Source: Nicotiana tabacum
Lineage: Eukaryota; Streptophyta; Magnoliopsida; Solanales; Solanaceae
DNA length: 64,000 nucleotides
Assembly (NCBI RefSeq): GCF_000715075.1
Contig: NC_134102.1
Span: 51,841,348 to 51,905,347 of the forward strand
Direction of reading: 5' to 3'
The position numbers and the translations under genes were made by a program. Positions 45,661 through 57,900 of this stretch are shown here, one piece after another. The notes beneath the pieces are model-generated. The model was not told the DNA's origin, did no database searches, and saw only the letters and a list, made by a program, of their open reading frames with translations. Positions within the stretch are counted from its first letter, which is position 1; each line of letters starts with the position of its first letter.

Positions 45661-47710
45661 CAAGAGTTGGTGGGGCGCTTGTCGGCTATAGGAGCGTGGA
45701 AGAGCAGTGGTGATGCAAGCACTATATGGTCAGCGATAGCAGACTGTATTAGGGAGGCTGCGAGAGAGGTGTTAGGGGTCTCGACAGGCATCTCTGGTGG
45801 GCACAAAGGAGACTGGTGGTGGAATGAATTGGTCCAAGGTAAAGTGGAAGCGAAGAAGGCAGCGTACCTGAAGTTAGTGGGGAGCATAGGAGAGGAGAAG
45901 AGGCGAACTTTCATGGAGAGGTATAAGGTAGCTAGGAAGGAGGCTAAGCTGGCAGTCACGGAGGCTAAGACTGCGGCTTATGGTCGTATGTACGAGGAAC
46001 TGGGTAAGAAAGGCGGGGAGAAAAGTTATTCCGGCTGGCCAAGTTAAGAGAGAGAAAGGCTCGGGATTTGGACCAAGTGAGATGCATCAAGGACGAAGAT
46101 GGTAGAGTATTGATGGAAGATGCCCAGATTAAGGGGAGATGGCAGACTTACTTTCATAACCTTCTGAATGAAGAAGTGGATCAGGATATTGTGCTAGGCG
46201 AATTGGAGCATTCCAAGAGTCACCGTGACTTTGGGTACTGCAGGCGTATCGAGGTTGAGGAGGTAGTGGGAGCTATGCATAAGATGAGTAGGGGCAGAGT
46301 AACCGGGCCAGACGAGATTCCGGTGGAATTTTGGAAGTGTGTGGGGAGAGCAGGTTTGGAGTGGTTGACTAGGTTGTTTAATGTTATTTTTAAAGCGAAG
46401 AGGATGTCGGATGAATGGAGGTGGAGTACGGTGGTTCCATTGTATAAGAACAAAGGTGATATCCAGAGTTGTAACAATTATAGAGGTATCAAATTACTGA
46501 GTCATACCATGAAAGTGTGGGAGCGGGTGGTTGAAGCTAAGATGAGGATGACAGTGTCTGTATCCGACAACCAGTTTGGGTTCATGCCAGGTCGTTCAGC
46601 TACAAAAGCTATACACCTTGTTAGGAGGTTGGTGGAACTGTACAGAGAGAAGAAGAAGGATCTGCACATGGTGTTTATTGACCTAGAGAAAGCGTATGAC
46701 AAGGTACCTAGAGAAGTTTTCTGGAGATGCCTGGAGGTAAAAGGTGTGTCGGTTCCCTACATTATGGCGATTAAGGAAATGTATGATGGGCTAAGACTTG
46801 AGTTAGAACAGTATGAGGCAACTCTGAGCATTTTTCGATTGTAATGGGGTTACACCAAGGTTCTGCGCTCATTCTGTTCTTATTCACCCTGGTGATGGAC
46901 GTGTTGACACACCATATTCAAGGGGAGGTACCATGGTGCATGCTATTCGCCGATGACATAGTTCTGATTGCTGAATCGCGAGCCGATGTTAACAAGAGGC
47001 TGGAGGTTTGGAGATAGGATCTTGAGTCTAAGGGTTTCAAGCTGAGCTGGACGAAGACGGAATACCTGGAGTGTAAGTTCAGCGCTGAGCCGGTGGAAGT
47101 GGGCATGGATGTGAGGCTTAAATCACACGTCATCTCGAGTATAGGCAGCTTCAAGTACCTTGGTTCGGTTATCCAGGGGGAAGAGGAGATCGACGAGGAT
47201 GTCACACACCATATTGGGGTAGGATGGATGAAGTGGAGGTTGGCATCTGGAGTCTTGTGTGACAAGAGAGTGCCACCGACACTCAAAGGTAAGTTCTATA
47301 AAGCGGTGGTTAGACCGGCCATGATGTATGGGGCTGAGTGTTGGCCCGTAAAGAACTCACATATCCAGAAGATGAAAGTAGCAGAAATGAGGATGTTGAA
47401 TTGGATGTGCGGGCACTCTAGGATAGATAAGATTAGGAATGATGATATTCGGGAGAAGGTGCACGTGGCTCCCATTGATGACAAGATGCGGGAAGCGAGG
47501 CTTAGATGGATTGGACATATTTAGAGGAGAAGCCCAGATGCTCTGGTACAGAGGTGTGAGCAACTGGTTGTGCAGGGCACGAGAAGAGGTAGAGGGTGGC
47601 CTAAGAAATATTAGGGAGAGATGATCAGGAAGGATATGGCGAGGCTCCAGATTTCCGAGGACATGACACTTGATAGGAAGATATGGAGGTCGAGTATTAG
47701 GGTTGTAGGT
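45661..47710 (+). pseudogene. Reverse transcriptase of the RTE LINE
   Basis: Linker WWWNELVQGKVEAKKAAYLK, then a frameshift near 46030. RT core: [69 protein letters not shown], another shift near 46820, GLHQGSA, and the catalytic LFADDIVL at about 46945-46968. The C-terminal domain follows ([40 protein letters not shown]) with stops at 47016, 47521 and 47610. FADD and the order of domains fit the RTE clade. It is dead in at least five places. Confidence 0.92.
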
Positions 47711-48082
47711 TAGGAGGTAGTTGAGTCTTGCCTTACTTCGTACCATTGTGGGACTAGCCAGGTAGGGTTTTTGTCTAAGATAGCTAGTGGCAATGTTGTG
47801 TCTTACTATTTCGCTTTTCAGTGCAAGATCTATTTAATAGCTATCTCTTTTGCTTTTCATCTTTCTTCTAGATTTCATGGTGTTCTTAATTTTCCTATGA
47901 TTGTTGTGGTAATACTAATATTGTCTCCTTTTGTCCTTTTGTCTTTTTATTTTCTTGAGCCGAGGGTCTTTCGGAAACAGCCTCTCTACTCCTTCGGAGT
48001 AGGGGTAAGGTCTGCGTACACACTACCCTCTCCAGACCCCATTAGTGGGATTTTACTGGGTTGTTGTTGTTGTTATTTGTTG
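47711..48082 (+). other. 3' UTR and TTG tail of the LINE
   Basis: The conserved segment around 48000-48050 (GGGTAAGGTCTGCGTACACA, CCAGACCCCA) and the (TTG)n end are the part recognised by the LINE's own RT in this family. Related SINEs carry the same end. Confidence 0.75.
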
Positions 48083-49440
48083 TCTTCAGCCAATGTGAAT
48101 CGAGCAGCTCTGGTTCGTAGGGCCCTCGACTCTTTAGGGTCCGATGGGAGCTTTCCGTTCTTCAAGTATTTAATATATTTATTCCTCGAATCCCAGGTTA
48201 AGCTTGTAGAGTTTATCTCGGTGTGACCTTCCCCGATCACAGATCTTGAGAGTTGAACGACAGTCCCCGAGCTGATCTCATCTTCTTCGACCGATGACCC
48301 TAAACTTGCAAGTGTGTCGGCCTCACTGTTTTGTTCTCGAGGTACATGCTGTAAAGTCCATTCCTTGAAACGGTACAAGGTTACCTGCAGCTTGTCCAAA
48401 TACCTTTGCATTTTATCCTCTCGAACTTCAAAAATGTGTTTACTTGGTTCACCACCAGAAAAGAGTCACACTTGGCTTCAATGACTTCTGCTTCTAAGCT
48501 TTTAGCTAGCTCGAGACCTGCAATCATGGCCTCATACTCGGCCTCATTGTTAGTCAACCTAGAAGTTTTGATAGATTGCCTAATAGTGCTACCCGTGGGC
48601 GGCTTCAAAATGATGCCTAGCCCAGACCCCTTCACATTCTAAGCACCGTCTGTGAAAAGGGTCCATACCCCCGATGATGTACCCGATTTTAACAAGAATT
48701 CCTTTTCAACTTCGAGTACGAGGGTTGGTGTGAAATCGGCCACGAAGTCTGCTAAAATTTGAGACTTGATGGCTGTCCAAGGTTGATATTTGATAACGTA
48801 CCCACTGAGTTCGACGGCCCATTTGGCCAATCGGCCCGATAGTTCGGGTTTGTGCAAAATATTATGCAAAATCACTGGATAAGTGGTTATTACGCATATG
48901 GGGTGACATTGAAAGTATGGTCTTAACTTTCTAGAGGCGCTTATCAGTGCAAGTGCCAATTTCTCCAAATGTGGATATCTAGTTTCTGCTTCTCCTAAGG
49001 TTTGACTTACATAATAAACGGGAAATTATGTACCTTGCTCTTCCCGAACTAGGACGCCACTTACCATGATTTCCGATACTGCCAAGTACAAGTAAAGTTT
49101 TTCACCGGCCTTTGGAGTGTGAAGCAGTGGTGGGCATGATAGGTATCGCTTCAATTCCTCTAATGCCTGTTGGCATTTCGGGGTCCAGGCGAAATCGTTC
49201 TTCTTTTTTAGCAGAGAGAAAAATCTGTGGCTTCGATCCGATGACCTCGAAATGAATCGGCCTAAGGCAGCTATCCGTCCAGTCAGCCTCTGCACGGCTT
49301 TTACACTGTCCACGATGGTGATGTCTTCGATGGCCTTGATATTTTCAGGGTTGATCTCGATTCCCCAATTTGATGCCATGAAGCCAAGGAACTTGCCCGA
49401 ACTGACCCCCAAAAGCACATTTCTCGGGGTTGAGCTTCAT
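48083..49440 (-). pseudogene. RNase H and second RNase H of element B
   Basis: First RNase H: GFMASNWGIEINPENIKAI, LTGRIAALGRFISRSSDRS, FAWTPKCQQALEELKRYL and LYLYLAVSEIMVSGVLVRE (49026-49418), then VILHNILHKPELSGRLAKW. Second RNase H: WTLFTDGA (48640), SGLGIILKPPTGSTIRQ, LTNNEAEYEAMIAGLELA and CDSFLVVNQV (48381-48635), with VPREQNSEADTLASL at 48320. The catalytic Asp of TDGA, Glu of AEYEA and Asp of CDSF remain. Frames change at least three times. The linker RFTLAED ends at the LINE junction. Confidence 0.87.
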
Positions 49441-49443
49441 GTT

Positions 49444-50052
49444 TTATTTCCTTAAAATCTCAAACTTTTCCTGCAAATGAGCCAAATGGTCCTCTGCGCG
49501 CAGGGACTTAACTAGCATGTCATCGATATAAACTTCCATTGATTTACTTATTTGTTCTTCGAACATTTTATTTACTAGGCGTTGGTAAGTAGCTCCTGCA
49601 TTTTTTAGCCCGAAGGGCATTACATTATAACAATATGTTCCATACTTGGTGATAAATGAAGTTTTTTCTTGGTCCTCCGGGTTCATTTGGATTTGATTGT
49701 ACCCGGAATAGGTATCGAGAAAAGTAAGGATCTCGTGGCTGGCCGTGGCATCGATCATGCGATCGATGTTAGGCAGTGGAAAAGAATCTTTGGGGCACGC
49801 CTTGTTTAAATCCTTATGATCTACACACATTCTAAGTTTATCCCCTTTTTTAGGGACTACAACTACATTAGCTAAGCATTCGGGATATTTCACCTCCCGA
49901 ATGGACCCTATTTTGAGAAGCTTAGTTACCTCGTCCTTTATGAATGCATTTTTTACCTCGGACTGGGATCTTCTCTTTTGCTTCACCGGTTTGAATCTAG
50001 GGTCCAGGCTTCGTCGATGCGTCCTTATCTCCGGTGGGATCCCTGTCATGTC
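49444..50052 (-). pseudogene. pol: Reverse transcriptase of element B
   Basis: A single open frame of 201 codons covers the palm: LKIGSIREVKYPECLANVVV, RMCVDHKDLNKACPKDSFPL, FLDTYSGYNQIQMNPEDQEK, MPFGLKNAGATYQRLVNKMF and catalytic MEVYIDDMLVKS near 49506-49535. The motif set is complete. The thumb beyond 49444 is frameshifted. Upstream, the frame is separated by a stop near 50052 from the protease linker. Confidence 0.92.
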
Positions 50053-51104
50053 TAAATGGGACCAAGCAAAATAATCTATGTTATCAATAAAAAATTGAAA
50101 AAGCTTTTTCCGAGTTCGGGGGTTAATCTCGTTCTCAGGTATAACTTTCGCTCGGGTACGTATTCGATCAATATAACCTGTTCCAGCTCTTCGACCGTTA
50201 ATTTGGTGGCGTCAGAATCTTCGGGAACAATAAAAGTTCGAGGGGTCAGAAAATCCTCATCTTCTTCTTCTATCTCCTGCTTCCTTGATTCGATCGAGGC
50301 TGGTGGATGTGATTGCTATTTGACTTCCTGTTTACTTTTGATGCTTGACCTTTTCTCATCGACCGCAAACATTTCTTTTGTAGCATGTTGCTCCCCGTAT
50401 ACTGTTTTAACACCGGCTGACGTTGGGAATTTCATCTCTTGGTGGAGAGTCGAAGGGACTGCCCTCATATTGTGGATCCAAGGCCTTCCGAGTAGTGCAT
50501 TGTACCTCATGTCGCCCTCGATTACGTGGAACTTGGTATCTTGAATGGTTCTAGCCACGTTCACCAGTAGAATAATCTCCCCTTTAGTTGTTTCACTGGC
50601 CATATTGAAGCTGTTTAAGACCCGAGTTGCGGGCACGATTTGATTTTGTAGGCCAAGCTGCTCCACGACCCTCGATCGGATGATATTCGCTGAGCTACCT
50701 GGATCCATTAAAACACACTTAACTTGAACTTTATTTAATAAGATAGAAATTACCAGAGCGTCATTGTGGGGCTGAGAAACACCTTCTGCTTCTTCGTCAT
50801 TGAATGATAAAGTGCCTTCGGGCACATAATCTCGGGCTCGTTTTTCCCTAGTGATTGATACCTTAGTGCGTTTAAATATGGGTCCCTGTGGAATGTCGAC
50901 CCCACCGACAATCATATGAATGACATGTTGGGGTTCCTCCTGTTCATTTTTCCTGTTGGCGTCCTTTTCTCTGAAATGATTCTTGGCTCGATCACTGAGG
51001 AACTCTCGAAGGTGGCCCTCATTGAATAGACGGGCTACCTCTTCCCTTAATTGCTTGCAATCCTCGGTCTTGTGACCATGGATGTCATGATACTTGCACA
51101 TCAA
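50053..51104 (-). pseudogene. Protease and gag-end knuckle of element B
   Basis: Frame 50316-51104: a knuckle MMCKYHDIHGHKTEDC (51050-51104), then VIHMIVGGVDIPQGP, the active site VLMDPGSSANII at about 50695-50730, and NALLGRPWIHNMRAVPSTLH. The site is Asp-Pro-Gly-Ser. A stop at 50316 separates it from the linker with EEEDEDFLTPRTFIVPE and LTVEELEQV (about 50170-50280). Confidence 0.88.
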
Positions 51105-52527
51105 ATATGGGTTTATTTGGGAAGGATTGGTTTGTATGGGTCGGGGCCACCTAGTATCTTTGATCCTTCCGATTGCCGATACAATACCCGATGCATCGAT
51201 GCTAAAGTTATATTCTGATAACTGAGGTTTCTCTGTGGGATCGGCATACTTGTCAAAACCACTTTGCTCATAAGCCCCCGAGAATTCTGTCCTCGATCAC
51301 TTCTTCGATCGCTCCGGGCGGAATTGCATCCTGAACCATTGTTCCTTCGATCTGTGGTACATGGTTGATATCGGTCTCTGTTCGATCTTGGCTCCCTGTC
51401 GACGTCCCTCTGATTCTTAACTGCCGACCTGTTTGGATGTACTGAACTGGAAGGGGCTTCTAATTGGTCGTCCTCTACCCTGATCTTCGATTGATACCGA
51501 TTGTGCACATCTACCCAAGTTACAGCTGGATAATCGATCAAATTTTATTTCAACTGACGTGATGCTATCGAACTCCGCTCGTTCAACCCTTGGGTGAAAG
51601 CTTGAACAGCCCAATCATCTGTGACCGGTGGAAACTCCATGCGTTCCATTTGAAATCGGGATACGAACTCCCTCAGCATTTCATTATCCCTTTGTCTTAC
51701 CTTAAAAATGTCTGATTTCCTCGTTGCGACCTTTATGGCCCCGGCGTGTGCCTTTACGAAAGAATCTGCTAACATGGCAAATGAGTTGATGAAATTTGGT
51801 GGAAGGTTGTGATACTAAATCATTGCTCCTTTCGAAAGGGTCTCTCCAAATTTTTTCAACAGCACATATTCGATTTCATCATCTTCTAAATCGTTACCCT
51901 TGATGGCGCATGTATATGAAGTAACATGCTCGTTGGGATCGGTGGTCCCATTATATTTGGGTATGTCTGGCATGCGAAACTTCTTTGGAATAGGCTTTGG
52001 GGCCGCACTTGGAGGAAACGGTTTTTGTACAAACTTCTTCGAATCCATCTCTTTCAACATTGGCGGTGCCCCCGGTATCTGGTCTACTCGAGAGTTGTAT
52101 GTTTTCACTTTTTTATCGTTGGCTTCGATTCTCTTCTCTCCCGATTCAATTCTTTTGGTGAGCTTCTCGAGCATTTTCATTATCGCAGGATCAGTCCTCG
52201 ATTCGTTACCATTCGACCTTTCCGGTACTGGCTCGGTACGGCGAGTAATTTCCGCTCGACCCTATTCGGAGCTTTATGTTGATTTTGTAACTGAGCAATA
52301 GTGGCTTGCTGAGCTTGAAGCATCTCGAATATCACTTGGAGACTAACTCCTTCGTCTCCTCTGCCCTGTGTTCCTTGGTCACTAGATCGGCCTTCTCTGC
52401 GTACGCTCCCATCGAGACTTGTGCCTAGGTCCGCATCTAGAGCAACCTGTGAACTGACATTGACTGGGTTGGCAACCGGTGTTCCCCCGAAATTAGCCTG
52501 TGGCACCTCGACTCCTGGAGCAATCAC
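51105..52527 (-). pseudogene. gag: gag of element B
   Basis: Start at 52527 (MIAPGVEVPQANFGGTPVAN) about 160 bases after the primer-binding site. The N-terminus has a Gln-rich coiled coil (FEMLQAQQATIAQLQNQ). After a frameshift near 52190: PKKFRMPDIPKYNGTTDPNE (gag core), LADSFVKAHAGAIKVATRKS, LREFVSRFQMERMEFPPVTD and FTQGLNERSS. An Arg-rich tail (51113-51450) binds RNA in such proteins. Stops occur at 51815, 51545 and 51113. Confidence 0.85.
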
Positions 52528-52687
52528 ATTTCGTTTTCACCGTGGAATCCGAGGCCGTTGTCACCGTGTGTGAATGCATTTTGTGAGTTTGACATGTTTT
52601 AACCTGAAAGCAAAGATACTTGACAAGAACAAGCGTAAAATAGTGCATTTTACCAGAATCAGTACTGAACAATCACTATTATCCTTA

Positions 52688-52706
52688 GCCCCACGGTGGG
52701 GGCCAA
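52688..52706 (-). other. Primer-binding site of element B
   Basis: Minus strand reads TTTGGCCCCCACCGTGGGGC two bases after the LTR. Related Tat elements show TGGCGCCCACCGTGGGGC here. It also contains the CCCCACGGTGGGG palindrome. The tRNA partner was not determined. Confidence 0.75.
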
Positions 52707-52708
52707 AC

Positions 52709-53392
52709 TGTTTTACCCTAAAAATTAAGTAACAATTAAACTTATATTGTGATTTTAAAGATATGTGATTTAAACCAGCACCAATTGATAAACAACGAAT
52801 TAAATAGATAAATTGGACAATAAAATAAATCAAACCAGTCTGCAAACAATGTCTCGACCTCGATTCGAGATAGTCTCGAGGTTTAGTTAATAAAAACAGC
52901 AAAGGATGGAACAAGAAGTGATGAACAGTAAGTAAGACAAAGAAAGCAGCGTATATGTATATTCTTATCAGTGAATCATGATGCCCTACAAATGATTGGA
53001 ACTCCTCTTTATATAGTAGAGGAAACCTAATTATGGTATGTCTCTAATTGCAGAAGGAAATCGTATAAACAGCTTGTTAACCGCTTCTGATTTGGTCCGT
53101 CCCGAGATTAACGCCATGATAATCGACCAATCACGGATATCCGTCCCGAGATTCACGTCGTGATCTTCGACCGATTACTAATATCTCGCCATTCCGTTAT
53201 TATGCTCCCTTCGAAGTCGGTCATACTTGATCTCGATTGTTGCTGGCCTCAGTCTCAACGTACACTTCGATCTCTAGGCTCGATGTCTCATCTTCGAGCT
53301 TGTGTCTGATTTATTACGAGGCTAGCACCGACGCAACTCCCTTGTCTCGATCAAATAGCAAAATCGGGTAGGCCCGATTTTGACCGTATCCA
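52709..53392 (-). mobile_element. 5' LTR of element B
   Basis: 684 bp. In element orientation it starts at 53392 with a mutated end (TGGATACGG in place of TGTATACGG) and ends TAAAACA at 52709. A minus-strand TATA box TATATAAAGAG lies at about 53006-53016 and would drive gag-pol. Confidence 0.95.
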
Positions 53393-53397
53393 TTGGT

Positions 53398-53545
53398 CAA
53401 ACACTAATTAATGCTCAAAAATGCTTTTCAAATTGATTAGCTAAACACAAACTGTTTTTCACCTAAAGTATTCTTTTGAAAATCACTTTTTTTTAAAAAT
53501 ACTTTTTAAAATAAGTTGATTTTAGAAGTTTTGCCAAATAAGCTA
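53398..53545. mobile_element. MITE 2, right part
   Basis: Continues 37687 after the TTGGT duplication and ends TTGCCAAATAAGCTA, the inverted match of the left end. TAA follows at 53546-53548. Together the halves make a 378-bp MITE. Confidence 0.78.
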
Positions 53546-53548
53546 TAA

Positions 53549-54375
53549 ATCAACCTATGCATTCTCTATCTTGACAAGGACAAACTAAGTGCAATTTATA
53601 ACCTAAAGCTGAAGGACAAGAAAGAAATCCTAATTGCATTCATTAATTTACTGGCTAGAGAAGATGATCACATATCCAACTCAACAAAGTTCACCGGCGA
53701 ACCAATCTGACATTGAGTTACGGCATATTCAAAAATTACCACTTAATTGCTCTTTCATGTTTCTCCTAGATACTAATTGACTCCAATTCTAATTCCTTGT
53801 GAATCTTCTTCAATTCTTGTCATCATTACTAAGGGAATCGATAAACGCCTCTCTTAGCTAAATCAAGAAGAATACTGCAAGGTGAAGCTTGATACTATAC
53901 CCGATAGCTTGTTGAATTGTAAAAGAATTTCCACTCTCTCTAGCTATACGTGTTCACCCAGACGATGAATTTGGAAGAAGGGATATATTTTTTTCCTCAA
54001 CCTTATTGATTAATTCCTCATGTAGCTCACATTGAAATAGGAATTAAATGTAACGAATATGGAACTTACCAAAGTTCAATGATGGTGATTTTGCAAGGTG
54101 AAATAGACAGATAAAGATATTGAGAAGACATAGAATAGAGTGAGGGAAAGAAGTAAAAATGAGGAAGATATTAATTCATTCATCAAATAATATCAAAAAT
54201 ATACAAGCTCTTCTGAATACAACTAAGGAGTATTCCAGAACTTCCCTACATCTGGCATGGACTAAAGTAAAATAGCAAATTGCCTTAGGGGTCTAATTGA
54301 CATAAACTTAACTTCAACTAAAAACGTAATTGAACTGAGTAGTAACACTTTGAAACTTAATTTAGCTAACATCTT
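53549..54375 (-). mobile_element. 3' UTR and probable 3' LTR of chromovirus E
   Basis: In element orientation it follows the chromodomain. A candidate LTR start TGTTAGC is at 54370. TATATTTTTGATAT-type and CT-rich segments near 54120-54220 look like U3/R, but I could not define the LTR's other end. No ORF. Confidence 0.45.
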
Positions 54376-55587
54376 AACTACCCTCTGTTCCTAGGTTGCC
54401 TCCACATGAAGCAAGTTATCCCATTGCACAAGTACTTGCGTAGCAGCTGCATTGCCTTTCTTCACCACCCTTCTGTCCAAAAAAGCAATAGGCTCAACTA
54501 AGGCCTGTCCATCAGAAGCACACACAAGAGATTTAATTGAAGGGATTTGATTGTGTCCCACCTTTGTCTTAAGTTGTGATATGTGAAAAACTGGATGTAT
54601 CTTGGAATATGGAGGAAGTTACAGTTCGTAAGCCACATGGCTAATCTTTTTCACAATCTAATAAGGCCCAGAAAATATTGATGCCAACTTCAAACTCTTT
54701 CGTACAACAACCGAGGGCTGTCTGTAGAGCTAGAGTTTAATGAACACACAATCCCCTGCCTCAAATTCCCTTTCAGTCCTATTTTTATTAGCGTAAAACT
54801 TCATCCTACTCTGAGCTTTTTCTAGATTATTTTTTAGCACCTTAGCCATCGATTGTCTTTCCTTTAGCATTTAGTCCAAAGAAGCTACCTTGGGTGGTGA
54901 TATCAGCTCAAAAGAGAATTGAGGAGGATCATAATCATATTGTATTTTGAAAGGGGTCATCTGAGTAGCTGAGTGGTAATTAGTATTATGACAAAATTCT
55001 ACCAATGAAATCCATTTACCTTATTCAGCTAATTTGTGATTGGTCATGCATCTCAAGTAATTCTCTAGACACCGCTTTACACTTTCAGTTTTACCGTCAG
55101 TTTGTGGATGGTAAGCTGAAATATACATCAATTTGGTTTGAAGCAAACTGAATAATTCCTTCTAGAACAACCTGAGGAACACTTTGTCTTTGTCAGAGAT
55201 TATACAGTTGGGCAACCCATGCAACTTATAGAACTGATCCAAGAAAAAAGTGGTCACCTGCACATCTATAAAAGGATGAGTTAAAGTCAAGAAATGGGCA
55301 TATTTTACTGTATCTATCAACCACCACCATGATGGTATCCTTTCCCTTGGACCTAGATTGGCCTTAGAAAAAAATTCATGGATATGTGTTTCCATGGCCT
55401 AGCTAGTAATGGAAAAGGTTCTAACAGTCCCGAATAGGCTACTTGTTCATCTTTACACCTATGACAAACTACACAACTCCTTACTACATCTTTAACAACT
55501 TCCGACATTGATGGCCAATAGAAAACAGCTCTAACTCAGTGCAATGTAGTTGTAATGCCTGAATGATCTACTACATTGGTGGAATAA
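54376..55587 (-). pseudogene. Integrase and chromodomain of chromovirus E
   Basis: Zinc finger at 55430-55580 (HYSTNVVDHSGI with the His pair; CVVCHRCK). The core has VKYAHFLTLTHPF, FYKLHGLPNCIISDKDKVFL (second Asp), then HSATQMTPFKIQYDYDPPQF and RMKFYANKNRTEREFEAGDC. The GPY/F-like KLASIFSGPY is at about 54680. A C-terminal chromodomain reads KGNAAATQVLVQWDNL with a damaged tail (about 54400-54470). Many stops. A C-terminal chromodomain places E in the Reina/Galadriel-type chromoviruses. RT lies beyond F, outside the window. Confidence 0.87.
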
Positions 55588-56277
55588 TGTAACAATCCGC
55601 CCATTCGTTTTGAGTATTGACATTCCGCTTAATGGTTTGTGGTCATGAATAGATTCATATGAAGTGTTATGACTTGCGTGCATGGTTGTCTTGATTTTTG
55701 AAAAGTTCGGGATTGTTCCGGAAAAGTGATTCTCAATTTGAAAGCTTTAAATTGGAAGAGTTAACCAAGGTTTGACTTTTTGGCAAATAACTTCGGAATT
55801 GAGATTCAATGGTTTCAATAAGTCCATATGGTGATTTTGGACTTGAGCGTATGTTCGGATTTGAATGTTTCTAGAAGGCTTTGGCTTTATTTGTTGAGAG
55901 TTGGCAATTTGAAGAATTGGGAAGTTTATAGGTTTGACCGGGAGTTGACTTCAATATTATCGGACTCCTATTAAGGTTTTGAGATCTTGTATAGGTTCGT
56001 TTGGTTGATTGGAACTTGTATGCAAAGTTTAGTTAAAATTCGAAATGTTTAAGTGTGATTCGGACATGTTCGGCGAAGTTTAAAGGTTTGAAGGTTAAGA
56101 GAATTATTTTGATCTTCGATTAATAGTTTTGATGTTATTTATGATGTTTCAAGCTTTTGAATAAGTTTGAATAATGTATTTGGTCATGATCAGATGTTTA
56201 GACAGGGTCTCGAGGGGCTCGGATATATTTTGGGTGAGTTACGGATTATTTTGATCTTGGCTGGCTGTTACTGTTGT

Positions 56278-56650
56278 TTCGCACCTGCGGAGGATTGGTC
56301 GCAGGTGCGATGCCACTTTTGCAGAAAGATTAACGCTTCTGCGATGTTGAGTTGGTCAGGGAGTTTATCGCTTCTGCGTATGAGGGAGCGCAGGTGCGAG
56401 ATCGCATCTGCGGAGTAATATTCGCATATGCGGGATTGGTACTTGAGAAGAGAGGTCGCTTTTGCGAAGCTGGGGGCGCGGGTGCAAAGGTGCTTCTGCG
56501 TGAGGTTATGCGCACTTGCGGAGCCGCAGATGCGATGTTTGCTCTGCAGATGTGAGGTTGTCCGGTTTAAGTGTAGTTCGCATATGTGTGATATGGCTCG
56601 AAGAAGCGAGATCGCAAGTGCGACCTATTTGTCCGCAGATGCGGAATCAC
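56278..56650 (+). repeat. TCGCANNTGCGA palindrome cluster in LTR F
   Basis: About fifteen full or near copies, for example TCGCAGGTGCGA (56300), TCGCTTTTGCGA (56456), TCGCAAGTGCGA (56611) and CCGCAGATGCGG (56633). The outer GC arms are kept while the two central bases vary. The partial 3' LTR repeats the cluster at about 63487-63855. Confidence 0.85.
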
Positions 56651-57900
56651 TGGCAGTTTATTTTATTTCGAGGGTTCATTCATATTTCATTATTTTGAGT
56701 TAAGGAGCTCGGTAAGAGGCAATTTTTGGAGGATATTTTTCTTACTACTTTGTGGATAAGTAATTTCTACTTGAATTTAATTATACATATTGATTTCCCA
56801 TGGATTTATATACTTTAATCATGGAATTTTAAAGGAAAAATTGGGATTTTTGCCTACACTTTAAGAGAGTGTATTTTGGAGTTTTGAGTACCAACTTGGA
56901 CTCGTTTTTAGAATCTAATCATATATTTGGACTCGCCAGTTATAAGTCATCGGTTTGGTATTGGTTCCGAATTTTGGGCACACGGGTCCGGGTTGACTTT
57001 TATTGATTTTTTGGGAATTTTTCAAAAATCGAAACTTTTTAAATTAGGATCGTCTCCTATGGCATTGGTGGACTTCCTTGGTTGATGTTTGGCTAGATTT
57101 GAGCCGGTTTGAGGTTAATCCTAAAGGAATGCGATTTTGGAGCTTCGGACTAGCCCGTATGAGGTAAGCATCTTGGCTAATCTTATTGAGTGAATAAACC
57201 TTAGGATATGACTTTGTTTGTCTAATCGAAATGTGTGAGAAGCGATATATATGCAAGGTGACGAGCGTATATAAAGGTGATATATATGATTCATGACCGG
57301 AGTAGTCTTTAGACTGTGCTATGCCTTAATTTGGATATTGTGCTTTTTGGTATCATGCTTTATATGTTTTTATGACTACGTGAACTCTGTGAATCATGCT
57401 AGAGATCATGTATAGGTATTGATTTCCTATTGAACATGATATTTGTTACTGAATGGTGTATCCGCATGAATTAAGTTGTATTTGTACACTCGCTCATGCA
57501 TATACCCTAACATGCTATCTTCTTCAGTCCATGAGTATGTGATTTGATGTCCATTGTTCATGTACATGAATTCTTGTATATGCTTTATGTGTGACATGGA
57601 CTGAATTAGTAGCACGTGAGTGTTCCGTGTGGATCCGTAATATGCTAGCAAGTGAGTGGTCGGTGCGGTTGTTATTGTTGGCACATGAGTTATCTGTACA
57701 GCAAGAGAGTTGTTCGTGCAGCGTGTGGATAAGGATTCATCTCCTAGGGTCACCCTCTCATGTTTCTCTCTTGATGGTGTACGCAGGTTGTGGGAAATCG
57801 ACGGGTTTCTGGTTGTGGTGGTTATGGAAAAGTGATTCTTGGTTGGACTTTGCATCGCTTCTCTATTTGCAAACTCCTTGGATGTATACATGATTTTACT

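Larger units (their letters stand above)
43882..48082 (+). mobile_element. RTE-clade LINE inserted in element B
   Basis: TCTTCAGTC at 43873-43881 and TCTTCAGCC at 48083-48091 form an 8-of-9 target duplication. The element interrupts B between RNase H and integrase; B coding continues in register across it. It has a long 5' region (43882-44763), apurinic endonuclease, RT, and a 3' end reading GGTAAGGTCTGCGTACACAC and closing with TTG repeats. That tail is typical of Solanaceae RTE LINEs and the SINEs that use them. About 4.2 kb, close to full length. Confidence 0.88.
37688..53392 (-). mobile_element. Full-length Tat element B with antisense extra gene, split by a LINE
   Basis: Two LTRs of 684 bp (52709-53392, 5') and 683 bp (37688-38370, 3') flank a minus-strand gag-pol and a plus-strand extra gene. 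TTGGT is duplicated exactly on both sides (37683-37687 and 53393-53397). Without the LINE of about 4.2 kb it is about 11.5 kb. Double RNase H marks the Tat lineage. By hand I count about 45 differences between the LTRs, mostly transitions, which suggests an insertion a few million years old. Confidence 0.95.

Noticed and set aside
47771..48226. 151-codon ORF over the LINE tail and element B
   Set aside because: It crosses the LINE-B junction and covers a known non-coding tail and the reverse strand of RNase H coding.
56352..56703. ORFs rich in Arg and Cys in LTR F
   Set aside because: They arise from the TGCGA palindromes and the sequence is LTR.
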